Assembly: GCA_002384855.1 (NCBI GenBank)
Contig: DGBP01000076.1
Span: 17,559 to 81,558 of the forward strand
Origin: Nocardioidaceae bacterium UBA4001
GTDB lineage: Bacteria > Actinomycetota > Actinomycetes > Propionibacteriales > Nocardioidaceae
Direction: 5' to 3'
Length of the DNA: 64,000 bases
The notes under the pieces are model-generated. The model was not told where the DNA came from. It did not search any database and saw only the letters and a program-made list of their open reading frames with translations. The number at the start of each line of letters is the position of its first letter. Position 1 is the stretch's first letter. Both the position numbers and the translations under genes were made by a program. Shown here in pieces: positions 42,548-51,559 of this stretch.

Positions 42548-44932
42548 TCAGAGCTTCTCGACGGGGGCGTAGCGCAGCAGCAGCCGCTTGACCCCGCCCG
42601 ACCCGAAGTCGATCGACGCGACGGCGTTCTCCCCCACTCCCTCGAGCGAGACGACCGATCCCATGCCGAAGCTGTCGTGAACCACCCGGTCCCCCGGTGC
42701 CAGGGAGGGGATCTCCCGGCTCGCCTTGGCCTTGGCCGATGAGTCGGCCCGGGCAGCGGCGGTGCCGAAGCGTCGAGCGACGGCGCCGGCCCGCTGCGAC
42801 AGCGACGTGGCGACGGGCCGGTTCCACGACGTCTGGGCCGCCTCGGTCCGACGCCAGTCCACGAGGTCCACCGGGAGGTCGTCGAGGAACCGTGAGGCGG
42901 GGTTGTGGGACGGAGCCCCCCACGCCGATCGCACGACCGCGCGCGAGACGTAGAGCCGCTGCCGGGCACGCGTCACCCCGACGTACGCCAGCCTCCGCTC
43001 CTCCTCGAGCTCGGTCTGGTCACCCAGCGACCGCAGGTGCGGGAAGACGCCGTCCTCGAGACCCGTCAGGAAGACCACCGGGAACTCGAGCCCCTTCGCG
43101 GTGTGCAGGGTCATCAGCGTGACCACCCCACCGTCGTCCTCGTCGGGGTGGTCAGGGATCTGGTCGGAGTCGGCCACGAGCGCAACCCGCTCGAGGAACT
43201 CCCCGAGCGCGGCGTCCTCCTCGGTCTCCGGGGAGTCGGCGAACTCACGGGCCACGGCCACCAGCTCGGCGAGGTTCTCCACACGCGTCTCGTCCTGCGG
43301 GTCGTCGGAGTCCTCGAGCTCCTTGAGGTAGCCGCTGCGGGCGAGGACCTGCTCGAGCACGACGTCAGGGCGCTCGCCCGCCTCAGTCATCGACTGCAGC
43401 TCCTCGATCATCTCCACGAAGGAGCGCACCGCGTTGAGGGATCGGCTCGCGATGCCGGGAGCCTCGTCCGCACGGCGCAGCGCGTCCCAGAACGGCATCC
43501 GCTCACGTTGTGCGAGCGCCTCCACGCACGCCTCGGCGCGGTCACCGATGCCGCGCTTGGGGACGTTGAGGATGCGTCGCAGGGAGATCTCGTCGGCGGG
43601 GTTGACCAGGGTGCGGAGGTAGGCGAGGGCGTCCTTGACCTCCCGGCGCTCGTAGAACCGGACGCCGCCGACGACCTTGTAGGGCAGGCCCACCCGGATG
43701 AAGACCTCCTCGAACACCCGGGACTGGGCGTTGGTGCGGTAGAACACCGCGACGTCACCGGGCCGGGCGGCGTCGCTGTCGGTGAGGCGGTCGACCTCCT
43801 CGGCGACGAAGCGGGCCTCGTCGTGCTCGTCGTCGGCGACGTAGCCGACGATCGGCTCCCCCTCACCGGCGTCGGACCAGAGGTTCTTGGGCTTGCGACC
43901 GGCGTTCTTGCTGATCACCGCGTTGGCGGCGGTCAGGATGGTCTGCGAGGACCGGTAGTTCTGCTCCAGGAGGATCGTGCGCGCGTCGCTGAAATCCTCC
44001 TCGAAGGCGAGGATGTTGCGGATGTTGGCGCCTCGGAAGGCGTAGATCGACTGGTCTGCGTCGCCGACCACCATCAGCTCGGCCGGCCCGATCCCGTCGC
44101 CGGCCCCGTCGACATGCCCGCACAGCTCCCTGATCAGGGCGTACTGCGCGTGGTTGGTGTCCTGGTACTCGTCGACGAGGACGTGCCGGAAGCGGCGTCG
44201 GTAGGTCTCACGCACCTCCGGGAACGCCTGGAGAAGGTGGACGGTGGTCATGATCAGGTCGTCGAAGTCGAGGGCGTTCGCCTCCCGGAGGCGCCGCTGG
44301 TAGACCTGGTAGGCCTCGGCGTAGGTCTCCTCGAGGTTGTTCTTGGCGTTCTTCGCCGCCTGCTCCTCGTCGACGAGCTCGTTCTTGGCGTTGGAGACCC
44401 AGTTGAGCACCGCCCGGGGCTGGTAGCGCTTGGGATCGAGGTCGAGGTCGCGCAGGACCAGGGTCATCAGCCGCTTGGAGTCGGCGGCGTCGTAGATGGA
44501 GAACGACGACTTGTAGCCGAACTTGTCGATCTCCTTGCGCAGGATCCGGACGCAGGCGGAGTGGAACGTCGAGACCCACATCAGCCGAGCACGACGGCCC
44601 ACGAGCTCCTCGACACGCTCGCGCATCTCGGCGGCGGCCTTGTTCGTGAAAGTGATGGCCAGGACCGCCCCCGGGTGCACGTCGCGCTCGGAGATCAGCC
44701 AGGCGATCCGCCTCGTGAGCACCCGGGTCTTGCCCGAGCCGGCTCCCGCGACCACGAGGAGCGGGGTGCCGGCGTGCACGACGGCCTGCCGCTGCGGCTC
44801 GTTCAGCCCCTCGAGCAGTTGCTCGGGGTCGAGCCGGCGGCGCCGCGTCGTACCGTCGCCGACGGGGTCACGCTCGCCGTCGCCAGGGGTCGGGGGGACG
44901 GTGGTCTGGGGGATCGGGAACAGCGCGCTCAT
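42548..44932 (-). CDS. pcrA: ATP-dependent DNA helicase PcrA/UvrD
   Basis: A 794-residue SF1A helicase that unwinds DNA 3' to 5' in repair and replication restart. Motifs in order: QAVVHAGTPLLVVAGAGSGKT (Q motif and Walker A, about residue 65; split here as AGAGSGKT), FTNKAAAEMRERV, DEYQDTNHAQY (motif II), VGDADQSIYAFRGA (motif III), LEQNYRSSQTI (motif IV) and LMTLHTAKGLEF with VGVTRARQRLYV (motifs V-VI). A C-terminal Tudor-like domain (GDRVVHDSFGMGSVV) is typical of PcrA. Confidence 0.95.
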   Translation of the reverse strand: MSALFPIPQTTVPPTPGDGERDPVGDGTTRRRRLDPEQLLEGLNEPQRQAVVHAGTPLLVVAGAGSGKTRVLTRRIAWLISERDVHPGAVLAITFTNKAAAEMRERVEELVGRRARLMWVSTFHSACVRILRKEIDKFGYKSSFSIYDAADSKRLMTLVLRDLDLDPKRYQPRAVLNWVSNAKNELVDEEQAAKNAKNNLEETYAEAYQVYQRRLREANALDFDDLIMTTVHLLQAFPEVRETYRRRFRHVLVDEYQDTNHAQYALIRELCGHVDGAGDGIGPAELMVVGDADQSIYAFRGANIRNILAFEEDFSDARTILLEQNYRSSQTILTAANAVISKNAGRKPKNLWSDAGEGEPIVGYVADDEHDEARFVAEEVDRLTDSDAARPGDVAVFYRTNAQSRVFEEVFIRVGLPYKVVGGVRFYERREVKDALAYLRTLVNPADEISLRRILNVPKRGIGDRAEACVEALAQRERMPFWDALRRADEAPGIASRSLNAVRSFVEMIEELQSMTEAGERPDVVLEQVLARSGYLKELEDSDDPQDETRVENLAELVAVAREFADSPETEEDAALGEFLERVALVADSDQIPDHPDEDDGGVVTLMTLHTAKGLEFPVVFLTGLEDGVFPHLRSLGDQTELEEERRLAYVGVTRARQRLYVSRAVVRSAWGAPSHNPASRFLDDLPVDLVDWRRTEAAQTSWNRPVATSLSQRAGAVARRFGTAAARADSSAKAKASREIPSLAPGDRVVHDSFGMGSVVSLEGVGENAVASIDFGSGGVKRLLLRYAPVEKL

Positions 44933-44971
44933 GTCCCGCCCAGCCTACGTCCGGCCCCCGACACTCCTGCC

Positions 44972-45037
44972 GACCCGGCGCGTGTGCAGCCCAGAACGTC
45001 GCGACCAGCGGGATTGCGTCTGCACAGACGCCGGGTC
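44972..45037. terminator. Long two-part hairpin after the small membrane protein gene
   Basis: GACCCGGCG (44972-44980) pairs with CGCCGGGTC (45029-45037), and the inner TGTGCAG (44983-44989) pairs with CTGCACA (45020-45026), with a symmetric 2-nt internal loop and a 30-base apical loop. The right arm overlaps the stop codon of the membrane-protein gene. It may end that transcript before pcrA, or mark a structured processing site. Confidence 0.5.
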
Positions 45038-45377
45038 ACCAGAAGACGGCGACCGCGATGTTCAGCACGGTGAGCCCCATCAGGCCGAAGAAGAGGCCGT
45101 TCGGGATCGAGGTCTTCTTCCGGTTCGCGAAGGCGAGCACCGTGATGACCAGGACCACGAGGAGCTTGACGCCGATCTTGGCGTTGTCGACCTCTGCGTC
45201 CATGCCCTCGAGGACGCCGACGAGAAGCAGGCCGGTGACCAGCTGGGTCAGCGCACCGTGGATGACCGCGTTGTTGACCACGCGGGGGTCGGACTTGAGC
45301 TGCACGAAGAGGCCGCCGAACAGGGCGGCGAGGCCGATGAAGTGCAGGAACACGAGGACGTCGCGCAGGATCTCCAT
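45036..45377 (-). CDS. Small four-helix membrane protein of unknown function
   Basis: A 113-residue protein with four predicted membrane helices (about residues 4-24, 38-58, 66-86, 93-112). It begins MEILRDVLVFLHFIGLAALF and ends in a hydrophobic helix. Similar unnamed proteins are found in actinobacteria near pcrA, but no function is known. The first helix with FLHFIG resembles proteins of the CopD/DUF2214 type; no copper ligands are evident. It lies 10 bases after the response-regulator gene and is likely co-transcribed with it. Confidence 0.7.
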   Translation of the reverse strand: MEILRDVLVFLHFIGLAALFGGLFVQLKSDPRVVNNAVIHGALTQLVTGLLLVGVLEGMDAEVDNAKIGVKLLVVLVITVLAFANRKKTSIPNGLFFGLMGLTVLNIAVAVFW

Positions 45378-45387
45378 GGCGACATCC

Positions 45388-46038
45388 TCACAGAAGGCGG
45401 CGGTCGTTGGCCCAGCGGGTGAGCTCGTGCCGCGAGGAGAGCTGCAGCTTGCGCAGCACGCTCGACACGTGGGTCTCGACGGTCTTCACGGAGATGAACA
45501 GCTCCGAGGCCACCTCCTTGTAGGCGTAGCCCCGCGCGATGAGCCGCATCACCTCGCGCTCGCGCTCGGTGAGCCGGTCGAGGTCCTCGTCGACCTGGGC
45601 CACCGCGATCGAGCCCGCGAACGCGTCGAGCACGAAGCCGGCCAGCCGCGGCGAGAACACCGCGTCGCCGTCCGCGACCCGCCCGATCGCGTCGACGAGC
45701 TCGGGGCCGGTGATCGACTTCGTGACGTACCCCCGGGCGCCGCCGCGGATGGTGCCGATCACGTCCTCGGCGGCGTCGGAGACACTCAGCGCGAGGAACC
45801 GGGTCTCGGGCAGCCGGGGTGCGACCCGGCGCATCACCTCGACGCCGCCTCCCCCGGGCAGGTGCACGTCGAGGAGTACGACGTCGGGCCGCGCCGCCGT
45901 CACCACCGCCACCGCCTCGTCGACGTCGGCGGCCTCCCCGACGACCTCTACGGACCCGGCGATCTCCGCGCGGACCCCGGTGCGGAACATTGCGTGGTCG
46001 TCGACGATGACCACGCTGCGGGAACTGGTGCCGCTCAT
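45388..46038 (-). CDS. NarL/LuxR-type response regulator
   Basis: A 216-residue regulator with a receiver domain (VDDH pocket, phospho-acceptor Asp57 in LLDVHLPGG, Lys in YVTKSI) and a C-terminal LuxR HTH (LTEREREVMRLIARGYAYKEVASEL, VKTVETHVSS). The ATG at 46038 overlaps the kinase stop (ATGA). It is the output of the PspC-linked kinase and probably controls the divergent PspC genes, like LiaR/VraR-type envelope-stress regulators. Confidence 0.93.
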   Translation of the reverse strand: MSGTSSRSVVIVDDHAMFRTGVRAEIAGSVEVVGEAADVDEAVAVVTAARPDVVLLDVHLPGGGGVEVMRRVAPRLPETRFLALSVSDAAEDVIGTIRGGARGYVTKSITGPELVDAIGRVADGDAVFSPRLAGFVLDAFAGSIAVAQVDEDLDRLTEREREVMRLIARGYAYKEVASELFISVKTVETHVSSVLRKLQLSSRHELTRWANDRRLL

Positions 46039-47318
46039 CGGCTCTCCTGGGTGCTCGGCCGCGCGAGCGGCATGGACAGACGTACCTCGGTCCCCTCGCC
46101 CGGGGCGGACCGGACGTGCGCCGACCCGCCGTGGCGCTCCATGCGGTCGATGATGCTGCGGCGGACACCGAGCCGGTCGTCCGCGACGGCCTCCGGGTCG
46201 AACCCCGCACCGCGGTCCCGGACGAAGACCTCGACGAGGCGGTCGGTCGCCTCGGCGTAGACATCGACCTTCCCGGCGGCTGAGTGCTTCGCCGCGTTCA
46301 CCATGGCCTCGCGAGCGGCGAGCACGACCGGCAGGGCGACCTCGCCGAGCTCGGCGTCGCCCACGGTCACCACCTCGATGGGGACGCCGTGCACGTCCTC
46401 CACCTCGGCCGCCGTCGCGCGCAACGATCCGGCCAGGGACGTCTCGGCGGCGGCGGGGTCGCCGTACAACCATGCTCGGAGGTCGCGCTCCTGGGCCCGA
46501 GCGAGCCGCGCGACGGTTCGCCCGTCGTCGGCGTGCTTCTGGATCAACGCGAGCGTCTGGAGCACGGAGTCGTGCAGGTGAGCCGCCATGTCCGCACGCT
46601 CCTGGGACCGGACCCGGGCGGCACGCTCCTCGGCGAGGTCGGAGGCGAGGCGGAACAGCCACGGCCCCATGGTCAACGCCAGTCCCAGGACGCCGAGGAC
46701 GCCGGCGACCATCACGTCGCGGGCGACCCCCGCCTGGTCGGTCTGGATCGCGAAGAGCACGAAGGCGACGGCGAGCAGGACGACGCCGGCGGCGAGCCTG
46801 GCGTACGACGCCGGGCCGCCACGCCCCAGCACCGCCCGGACCGGGTCGATGCGGCCCGACGTGTCGACCCACCGTTCCCGCTGGGCCTCGTCGGCCTGGC
46901 GCCACAGCACGCCCAGACCTGCGATGCCGAGCACGGCCGGCCAGATCAGGGCGTTTCCGACGATCGACTGCACCAGCACGACGATCCCGAGGGCCACGGC
47001 GCCGAGCGCGACGAGCCAGCCGCCCTCCTCCAGCCGCGAGGTCCGGCCGGGGCGCCTGCCCTGACGGGTGGCCGCCTCGAGACCCGGCGCGTCCTCGTGG
47101 AAACGCGCGTCGCTGGGCAGGGTCATCCAGAGGCCGGCGTACATGGCCAGACCCAGGCCACCGAGCAGGGTGGTCAGTGCGAAGGTCGCGCGGACAGCTC
47201 GCACGTCGACCCCGAGGTGGTCCGACAGCCCGGCCGCGACCCCACCGAGGATGCGGCCCTCGGTGCGACGGGTCGCCCGGCGGGGGTGGGCCTGCTGCTC
47301 CGCGACACTGCTGCTCAT
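46035..47318 (-). CDS. PspC-domain sensor histidine kinase
   Basis: A kinase of about 427 residues with an N-terminal PspC domain (about residues 15-70: RTEGRILGGVAAGLSDHLGVD), about five further membrane helices up to residue 215, a HisKA_3 domain with the histidine in MAAHLHDSVLQTL, and a HATPase_c domain (NAAKHS, RDRGAGFDPEAV). PspC at the sensor end suggests it reads membrane or envelope stress. It forms an operon with the response regulator and is divergent from a second PspC protein, with a 165-bp gap. MSSSVAEQ at 47318 is preferred to an ATG three codons earlier. Confidence 0.92.
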   Translation of the reverse strand: MSSSVAEQQAHPRRATRRTEGRILGGVAAGLSDHLGVDVRAVRATFALTTLLGGLGLAMYAGLWMTLPSDARFHEDAPGLEAATRQGRRPGRTSRLEEGGWLVALGAVALGIVVLVQSIVGNALIWPAVLGIAGLGVLWRQADEAQRERWVDTSGRIDPVRAVLGRGGPASYARLAAGVVLLAVAFVLFAIQTDQAGVARDVMVAGVLGVLGLALTMGPWLFRLASDLAEERAARVRSQERADMAAHLHDSVLQTLALIQKHADDGRTVARLARAQERDLRAWLYGDPAAAETSLAGSLRATAAEVEDVHGVPIEVVTVGDAELGEVALPVVLAAREAMVNAAKHSAAGKVDVYAEATDRLVEVFVRDRGAGFDPEAVADDRLGVRRSIIDRMERHGGSAHVRSAPGEGTEVRLSMPLARPSTQESR

Positions 47319-47483
47319 CGTCAGCAATCGTCACACAGCTTGCGGGTGCAGCCCATGAGACTCGACCCTGGTCGCACCCTGGACCGACCCCCGGTCGGAC
47401 CCTGAGCCCCCGAGGCCGACCCGCCGCCGGAATCAGGGGTGTCCCCGATGGCGGAGCACCGGTCTTCGCAGTTCGATGGAGAC

Positions 47484-48698
47484 ATGACACAAGCACCGCA
47501 GCAGGACCGCGTGAACGCCGAGCACCTGCGTGACTACAGCCAGCTGCGCCGCAGCCTCACCGACCGCAAGATCGCAGGGGTCGCGGGCGGCCTGGGCCGA
47601 CACCTCGACATCGACCCGACGGTCCTCCGGGTCGCCTTCGTCGTCCTGGCGCTCTTCGGTGGCGCCGGCCTCCTCCTGTACGGCGCCGTCTGGCTGTTCG
47701 TGCCGGAGGAGGGCAGCGACGAGGCCCCGATCCAGACGAGCCCGAGCACCCGGACCACCGTGCTCGTCGTCGCCGCCGTCCTGGCCGGTCTCCTGCTGGT
47801 CGGTGACACCTGGGGTGACGTCGGCTTCCCCTGGCCCCTGGCGCTGATCGCCCTGGTCGTCGCCCTCGTCCTCATGAATCGAGACAAGCCCATGAGCACC
47901 ACCCATTCCCAGCAGCAGTCCGGCCCCGCCGGCCCGCCGCCACCACCGCCTCCGAGCGGCGACACCGCGGTCGAGCCGAACGACGGCACCGCAGTCGAAC
48001 CGGCCGCGTCGTACACCCCGTACGACGTGTACGGCGGCGGCACGGCTCCGCCGGCTCCCCTCGCCTACCCGGCACAGCAGCCCCCGGCGCCCGAGCCCTA
48101 CCGCGGCCCCAGGCTGTTCTGGTTCACCCTGGCGCTGCTGGCGGTCGCACTCGGCTCCCTCGGGCTCTACGAGGTCGCCCGGGGCGGCGTGCCCGACGCG
48201 GCCTACCCGGCCCTCGCCCTGGCCGTCGTCGGCGCCATGCTCGTCGTCGGCGCCTGGTTCGGCCGTCCCGGCGGCCTCATCGCGCTGGGCATCGTCGCCG
48301 CCCTCGGGCTGGTCGGCGCGACGGCCGGCGACCTGAGCTGGGGCGACGAGCGGCTCTCGGTCGTGCCCAGGACCGCCGCCGACGTGGAGGACAGCTACAC
48401 GTTCACCGCCGGGACGACCCACCTGAACCTGAGTCGGATCAGCGACCTCGAGGCACTCGACGGCCGCACGATCGACATCGAGGGCAACGCCGGGGAGATC
48501 GTGGTCACCATCCCCGACGAGGTCGACATCGACATCCGTGCCGCCGTCGCCGGGGCCGGGGACGTCACGGTCCTCGGCGAGAACCGCGGCGGTGTCGGGA
48601 CGGTCTCCGTCGAGCGCTCGGTCGACGGCGGGGACGACGTACCCGAGCTCGCCCTGAACCTCGACCTCGTGGTCGGCACCATCGAAGTGAGGCAGTGA
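47484..48698 (+). CDS. PspC-domain polytopic membrane protein with C-terminal adhesin-like beta domain
   Basis: A protein of about 404 residues. An N-terminal PspC domain (about residues 20-75: RKIAGVAGGLGRHLDIDPTVLRVAF) and extra helices lead to a Pro/Ser/Thr-rich linker (about 145-205). Further helices (about 210-300) precede a C-terminal beta-rich domain (TTHLNLSRISDLEALDGRTIDIEGNAGEIVVTIP, given here as its first part TTHLNLSRI and the core EIVVTIPDEVDIDI) like the LiaF/DUF4097-type toast-rack domain. LiaF-like proteins repress cognate kinases, so it may inhibit the adjacent PspC kinase. The ATG at 47484 follows GATGGAGAC. It is coupled to the next gene by TGATG-type overlap. Confidence 0.85.
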   Translation: MTQAPQQDRVNAEHLRDYSQLRRSLTDRKIAGVAGGLGRHLDIDPTVLRVAFVVLALFGGAGLLLYGAVWLFVPEEGSDEAPIQTSPSTRTTVLVVAAVLAGLLLVGDTWGDVGFPWPLALIALVVALVLMNRDKPMSTTHSQQQSGPAGPPPPPPPSGDTAVEPNDGTAVEPAASYTPYDVYGGGTAPPAPLAYPAQQPPAPEPYRGPRLFWFTLALLAVALGSLGLYEVARGGVPDAAYPALALAVVGAMLVVGAWFGRPGGLIALGIVAALGLVGATAGDLSWGDERLSVVPRTAADVEDSYTFTAGTTHLNLSRISDLEALDGRTIDIEGNAGEIVVTIPDEVDIDIRAAVAGAGDVTVLGENRGGVGTVSVERSVDGGDDVPELALNLDLVVGTIEVRQ

Positions 48699-48949
48699 TG
48701 ACAAACTCCCAGCACACCCGTCCGCTCAACGTCAGCTACCTGGTCGTCGGGCTGGTCTTCCTCGGCATCGCCGGCTCCTGGGCCCTCCGCGAGGCCGGAG
48801 TGGTCGACCTCTCCGAGTTCCGCTGGCTGTTCCCCGCCATGCTGGTCGCCGCCGGGCTGGTCGGCGTGGTCGCGATGACCGCGAAGAGCCTGTCCCGGCG
48901 CGGCGAGCCGGGCGACGACACCCACATCTACGAAGGAGAGAACCGATGA
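48698..48949 (+). CDS. Small two-helix membrane protein in the PspC cluster
   Basis: An 83-residue protein with helices at about residues 13-30 and 43-62 and a polar C-terminal tail. The spacing resembles the LiaI/DUF5668-like transmembrane module often found with LiaF and PspC. Its ATG overlaps the preceding stop (ATG within GTGATG at 48695-48700), and its own stop overlaps the next ATG. It is therefore part of a three-gene coupled operon. Function unknown. Confidence 0.75.
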   Translation: MTNSQHTRPLNVSYLVVGLVFLGIAGSWALREAGVVDLSEFRWLFPAMLVAAGLVGVVAMTAKSLSRRGEPGDDTHIYEGENR

Positions 48950-49167
48950 CCCAGCCGATGACCCCTCCCCCCTCCGCACCGGCCCCGAAGCGCCTGGTCC
49001 GCAGCCGCGGCGACCGCTGGCTGGGCGGAGTCTGCGGAGGCCTCGCCACCTACTTCGGCGTCGACGCCAACCTCGTTAGGCTGATCGTCGTCCTCGGCAC
49101 GGTCTTCGGGTTCGGCTCCCTCGCGATCGCCTACGTCGTGGCCTGGATCCTGATGCCGGAGGAGTGA
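48946..49167 (+). CDS. PspC domain protein, minimal form
   Basis: A 73-residue protein that is almost only a PspC domain: RSRGDRWLGGVCGGLATYFGVD followed by a membrane helix, ending with WILMPEE. (The start motif is given here as RWLGGVCGGLATYFGVD.) PspC proteins are membrane partners in phage-shock-type responses. It is the third PspC domain in 3.1 kb, and its start overlaps the previous stop (ATGA, 48946-48949). It probably works with the LiaF-like protein and the PspC kinase. Confidence 0.88.
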   Translation: MTQPMTPPPSAPAPKRLVRSRGDRWLGGVCGGLATYFGVDANLVRLIVVLGTVFGFGSLAIAYVVAWILMPEE

Positions 49168-49274
49168 GGGGCACGCCTGCCCGGGACGGCCGGATCAGCG
49201 AGCTCGGCTCGCCCGCCCTGACCGTCGGGACGCGCCCGGTGTGCTGCATCACACCGACGGGGGCTCTTGAGTCA

Positions 49275-49291
49275 TGACAGCGTTACTGTCA
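49275..49291. promoter_or_regulatory. Inverted repeat upstream of the F420-type oxidoreductase
   Basis: TGACAG-CGTTA-CTGTCA is a perfect 6-bp inverted repeat with a 5-bp spacer, 62 bp before the ATG at 49353. The right half contains TACTGT, a common actinobacterial -10 hexamer. A repressor bound here would block initiation. The regulator is not adjacent. Confidence 0.55.
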
Positions 49292-49352
49292 CGGTGGTGC
49301 CCTGCACGGGCGCCCCGCCCCGTCCACCACCCGCGACCGCGAAAGTAGGGCC

Positions 49353-50387
49353 ATGAAGCTCTCGATGCCCCTGATGTACGCCGGAAACCCGCGCGAAGCG
49401 GCCGACCAGGTGGTCGCCCTCGAGAAGGCCGGGCTCGACACGGTCTGGGTCGCGGAGGTCTACGGCTTCGACTCCCCCACCCTCATGGGCTACCTCGCGG
49501 CCAAGACCGGGACCATCGAGATCGGCGCCGCGATCCTCAACATCTACTCGCGCACCCCCGGCACGCTCGCCTCCACGGCAGCCGGCCTCGACAACGTCTC
49601 CGGAGGCCGGGCGATCCTGGGTCTCGGCGCCTCCGGCCCGCAGGTGATCGAGGGCTGGCACGGCCTGCCCTACGACAAGCCGCTGACCCGCACGCGCGAG
49701 GTCGTCGAGATCATCCGGGCGATGATCCGTCGCGAGACGATCGAGTACCACGGCAAGGTGTTCGACCTCCCGCTGCCGGCCGACCAGGGCCTCGGCCTCG
49801 GCAAGCCGCTGAAGATGCTCACCAAGCCCGAGCGGCCCGCCGTCCCGATCTGGATCGCCGCCCTCGGTGAGAAGAACGTCGCCGGCACCGCGGAGTACGC
49901 CGACGGATGGCTGCCGTTCCTCTACGCCCCCGAGAAGGCCGGCGAGGTCTGGGGGGCCCCGCTCGCCGCCGGCACGGCCAAGCGCTCCGCCGACCTCGGA
50001 CCCCTCCAGGTGGCCGCCGGGGGCATGGTCGCGGTCGGCGACGACGTCAAGGGCATGCTCGACTTCGCCCGGCCCATGTTCGCGCTGTACATCGGCGGCA
50101 TGGGCGCCAAGGGCAAGAACTTCTACAACCAGCTCGTCAGCCAGTACGGCTTCGAGGAGGAGGCCCAGAAGATCCAGGACCTCTACCTCGACGGCAACAA
50201 GCGCGACGCCGAGGCACTCGTCCCCCTCGAGCTGCTCGAGATGTGCAACCTCGTCGGCCCCGAGTCCTACGTCAAGGAGCGCATCGCGGCCTTCCGGGAG
50301 TCCGGGGTCACGAGCCTCCAGATCACGCCGGTCGCCGACGACCCGGCCGCGCTGGTGCGGCAGATGAAGGAGTGGGTGAGCGCGTGA
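49353..50387 (+). CDS. LLM class F420-dependent oxidoreductase
   Basis: A 344-residue luciferase-like TIM-barrel protein. The N-terminus (MKLSMPLMYAGNPREAADQVVALEKAGLDTVWVAEVYG) and the phosphate-binding region GGRAILGLGASGPQVIEGWHG (quoted in short as RAILGLGASGPQVIEG) fit the F420-dependent subgroup rather than flavin monooxygenases. The substrate is unknown. Its stop overlaps the acyl-CoA dehydrogenase start (GTGA), which links it to acyl-CoA metabolism. An FO synthase gene for the F420 cofactor lies 4.5 kb downstream on the same strand. Confidence 0.88.
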   Translation: MKLSMPLMYAGNPREAADQVVALEKAGLDTVWVAEVYGFDSPTLMGYLAAKTGTIEIGAAILNIYSRTPGTLASTAAGLDNVSGGRAILGLGASGPQVIEGWHGLPYDKPLTRTREVVEIIRAMIRRETIEYHGKVFDLPLPADQGLGLGKPLKMLTKPERPAVPIWIAALGEKNVAGTAEYADGWLPFLYAPEKAGEVWGAPLAAGTAKRSADLGPLQVAAGGMVAVGDDVKGMLDFARPMFALYIGGMGAKGKNFYNQLVSQYGFEEEAQKIQDLYLDGNKRDAEALVPLELLEMCNLVGPESYVKERIAAFRESGVTSLQITPVADDPAALVRQMKEWVSA

Positions 50388-51532
50388 GCGAGGCCCGCGA
50401 CCTCCTGGAGGCCGAGCACGAGTCGTTCCGCCAGACCGTGCGGTCCTTCATCGCCAAGGAGGTCTCGCCGTACCACGACCAGTGGGAGGCCGACGGCATC
50501 GTCGACCGCTCGGTCTGGACCAGGGCCGGCGAGTTGGGCCTGCTGTGCTTCGACGTCGACGAGGAGTACGGCGGCGCCGGGGTCAAGGACTTCCGCTACA
50601 ACCTGGTCATGGCCGAGGAGCTGACCCGGGCCGGCGTGAACGGCCCCGGCTTCCTCGTCCACACCGACATCATCGTGCCCTACATCAGCAGCCTCGGGAC
50701 CGACGAGCAGAAGCGTCGCTGGCTGCCCGGGCTGGTCAGCGGCGAGACGATCAGCGCGATCGCGATGACCGAGCCCGGTGCCGGCAGCGATCTCCAGGGC
50801 ATCCGCACCACGGCGGTGGACAAGGGCGACCACTACGTCCTGAACGGCTCGAAGACCTTCATCAGCAACGGCATCCTCGCCGACCTGGTGGTCGTGGTGG
50901 CCAAGACCGACACCGACGCCGGCCACAAGGGGATCAGCCTGCTGGTGGTGGAGCGGGGCATGAAGGGCTTCGAGCGCGGCCGCAACCTCGACAAGATGGG
51001 GCTCAAGGCGCAGGACACGGCCGAGCTCTTCTTCGACGACGTCGTCGTGCCGAAGGAGAACCTCCTCGGCGAGGAGGGCAGCGGCTTCGTCTCGCTGATG
51101 GTGAACCTCCCGCAGGAACGTCTGTCGATCGCGATGATTGCGGCAGCCGCCTGCGAGAGCCTCCTGGACATGTCGCTGGCCTACGCCAAGGAGCGGGAGG
51201 CCTTCGGCCGGCCGATCGGGAAGTTCCAGCACAACCGGTTCCTCGTCGCCGAGATGGCCACCGAGGCCCACATCGCACGCGTCTTCGTCGACGACTGCGT
51301 CCGCAAGCACAACGAGGGCAAGCTCGACGCCAAGCTCGCCGCGATGGCGAAGTGGTGGACGACCGAGCTGCAGAACAAGCTCGTCGACCGCGCGGTGCAG
51401 CTGCACGGCGGCTACGGCTACATGATGGAGTTCCCCGTCGCCCGGGCGTACGTCGACAGCCGGATCCAGACCATCTACGGTGGCACCACCGAGATCCAGA
51501 AGGAGATCATCGGCCGGTCCCTCGGCATCTGA
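50384..51532 (+). CDS. Acyl-CoA dehydrogenase
   Basis: A 382-residue FAD flavoprotein catalysing alpha,beta-dehydrogenation of acyl-CoA thioesters. It has the FAD/substrate motif AIAMTEPGAGSDLQGI, GSKTFISNGILAD, LPQERLSIA, and the C-terminal QLHGGYGYM with TIYGGTTEIQKEII. The usual catalytic base region follows the short-chain/long-chain type with glutamate in YGGTTEIQ. The GTG start at 50384 is coupled to the LLM gene. It may work in fatty acid or sterol side-chain catabolism. Confidence 0.93.
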   Translation: MSEARDLLEAEHESFRQTVRSFIAKEVSPYHDQWEADGIVDRSVWTRAGELGLLCFDVDEEYGGAGVKDFRYNLVMAEELTRAGVNGPGFLVHTDIIVPYISSLGTDEQKRRWLPGLVSGETISAIAMTEPGAGSDLQGIRTTAVDKGDHYVLNGSKTFISNGILADLVVVVAKTDTDAGHKGISLLVVERGMKGFERGRNLDKMGLKAQDTAELFFDDVVVPKENLLGEEGSGFVSLMVNLPQERLSIAMIAAAACESLLDMSLAYAKEREAFGRPIGKFQHNRFLVAEMATEAHIARVFVDDCVRKHNEGKLDAKLAAMAKWWTTELQNKLVDRAVQLHGGYGYMMEFPVARAYVDSRIQTIYGGTTEIQKEIIGRSLGI

Positions 51533-51559
51533 GCGGCCTCGGGCCGGGGGAGGCGAGAG

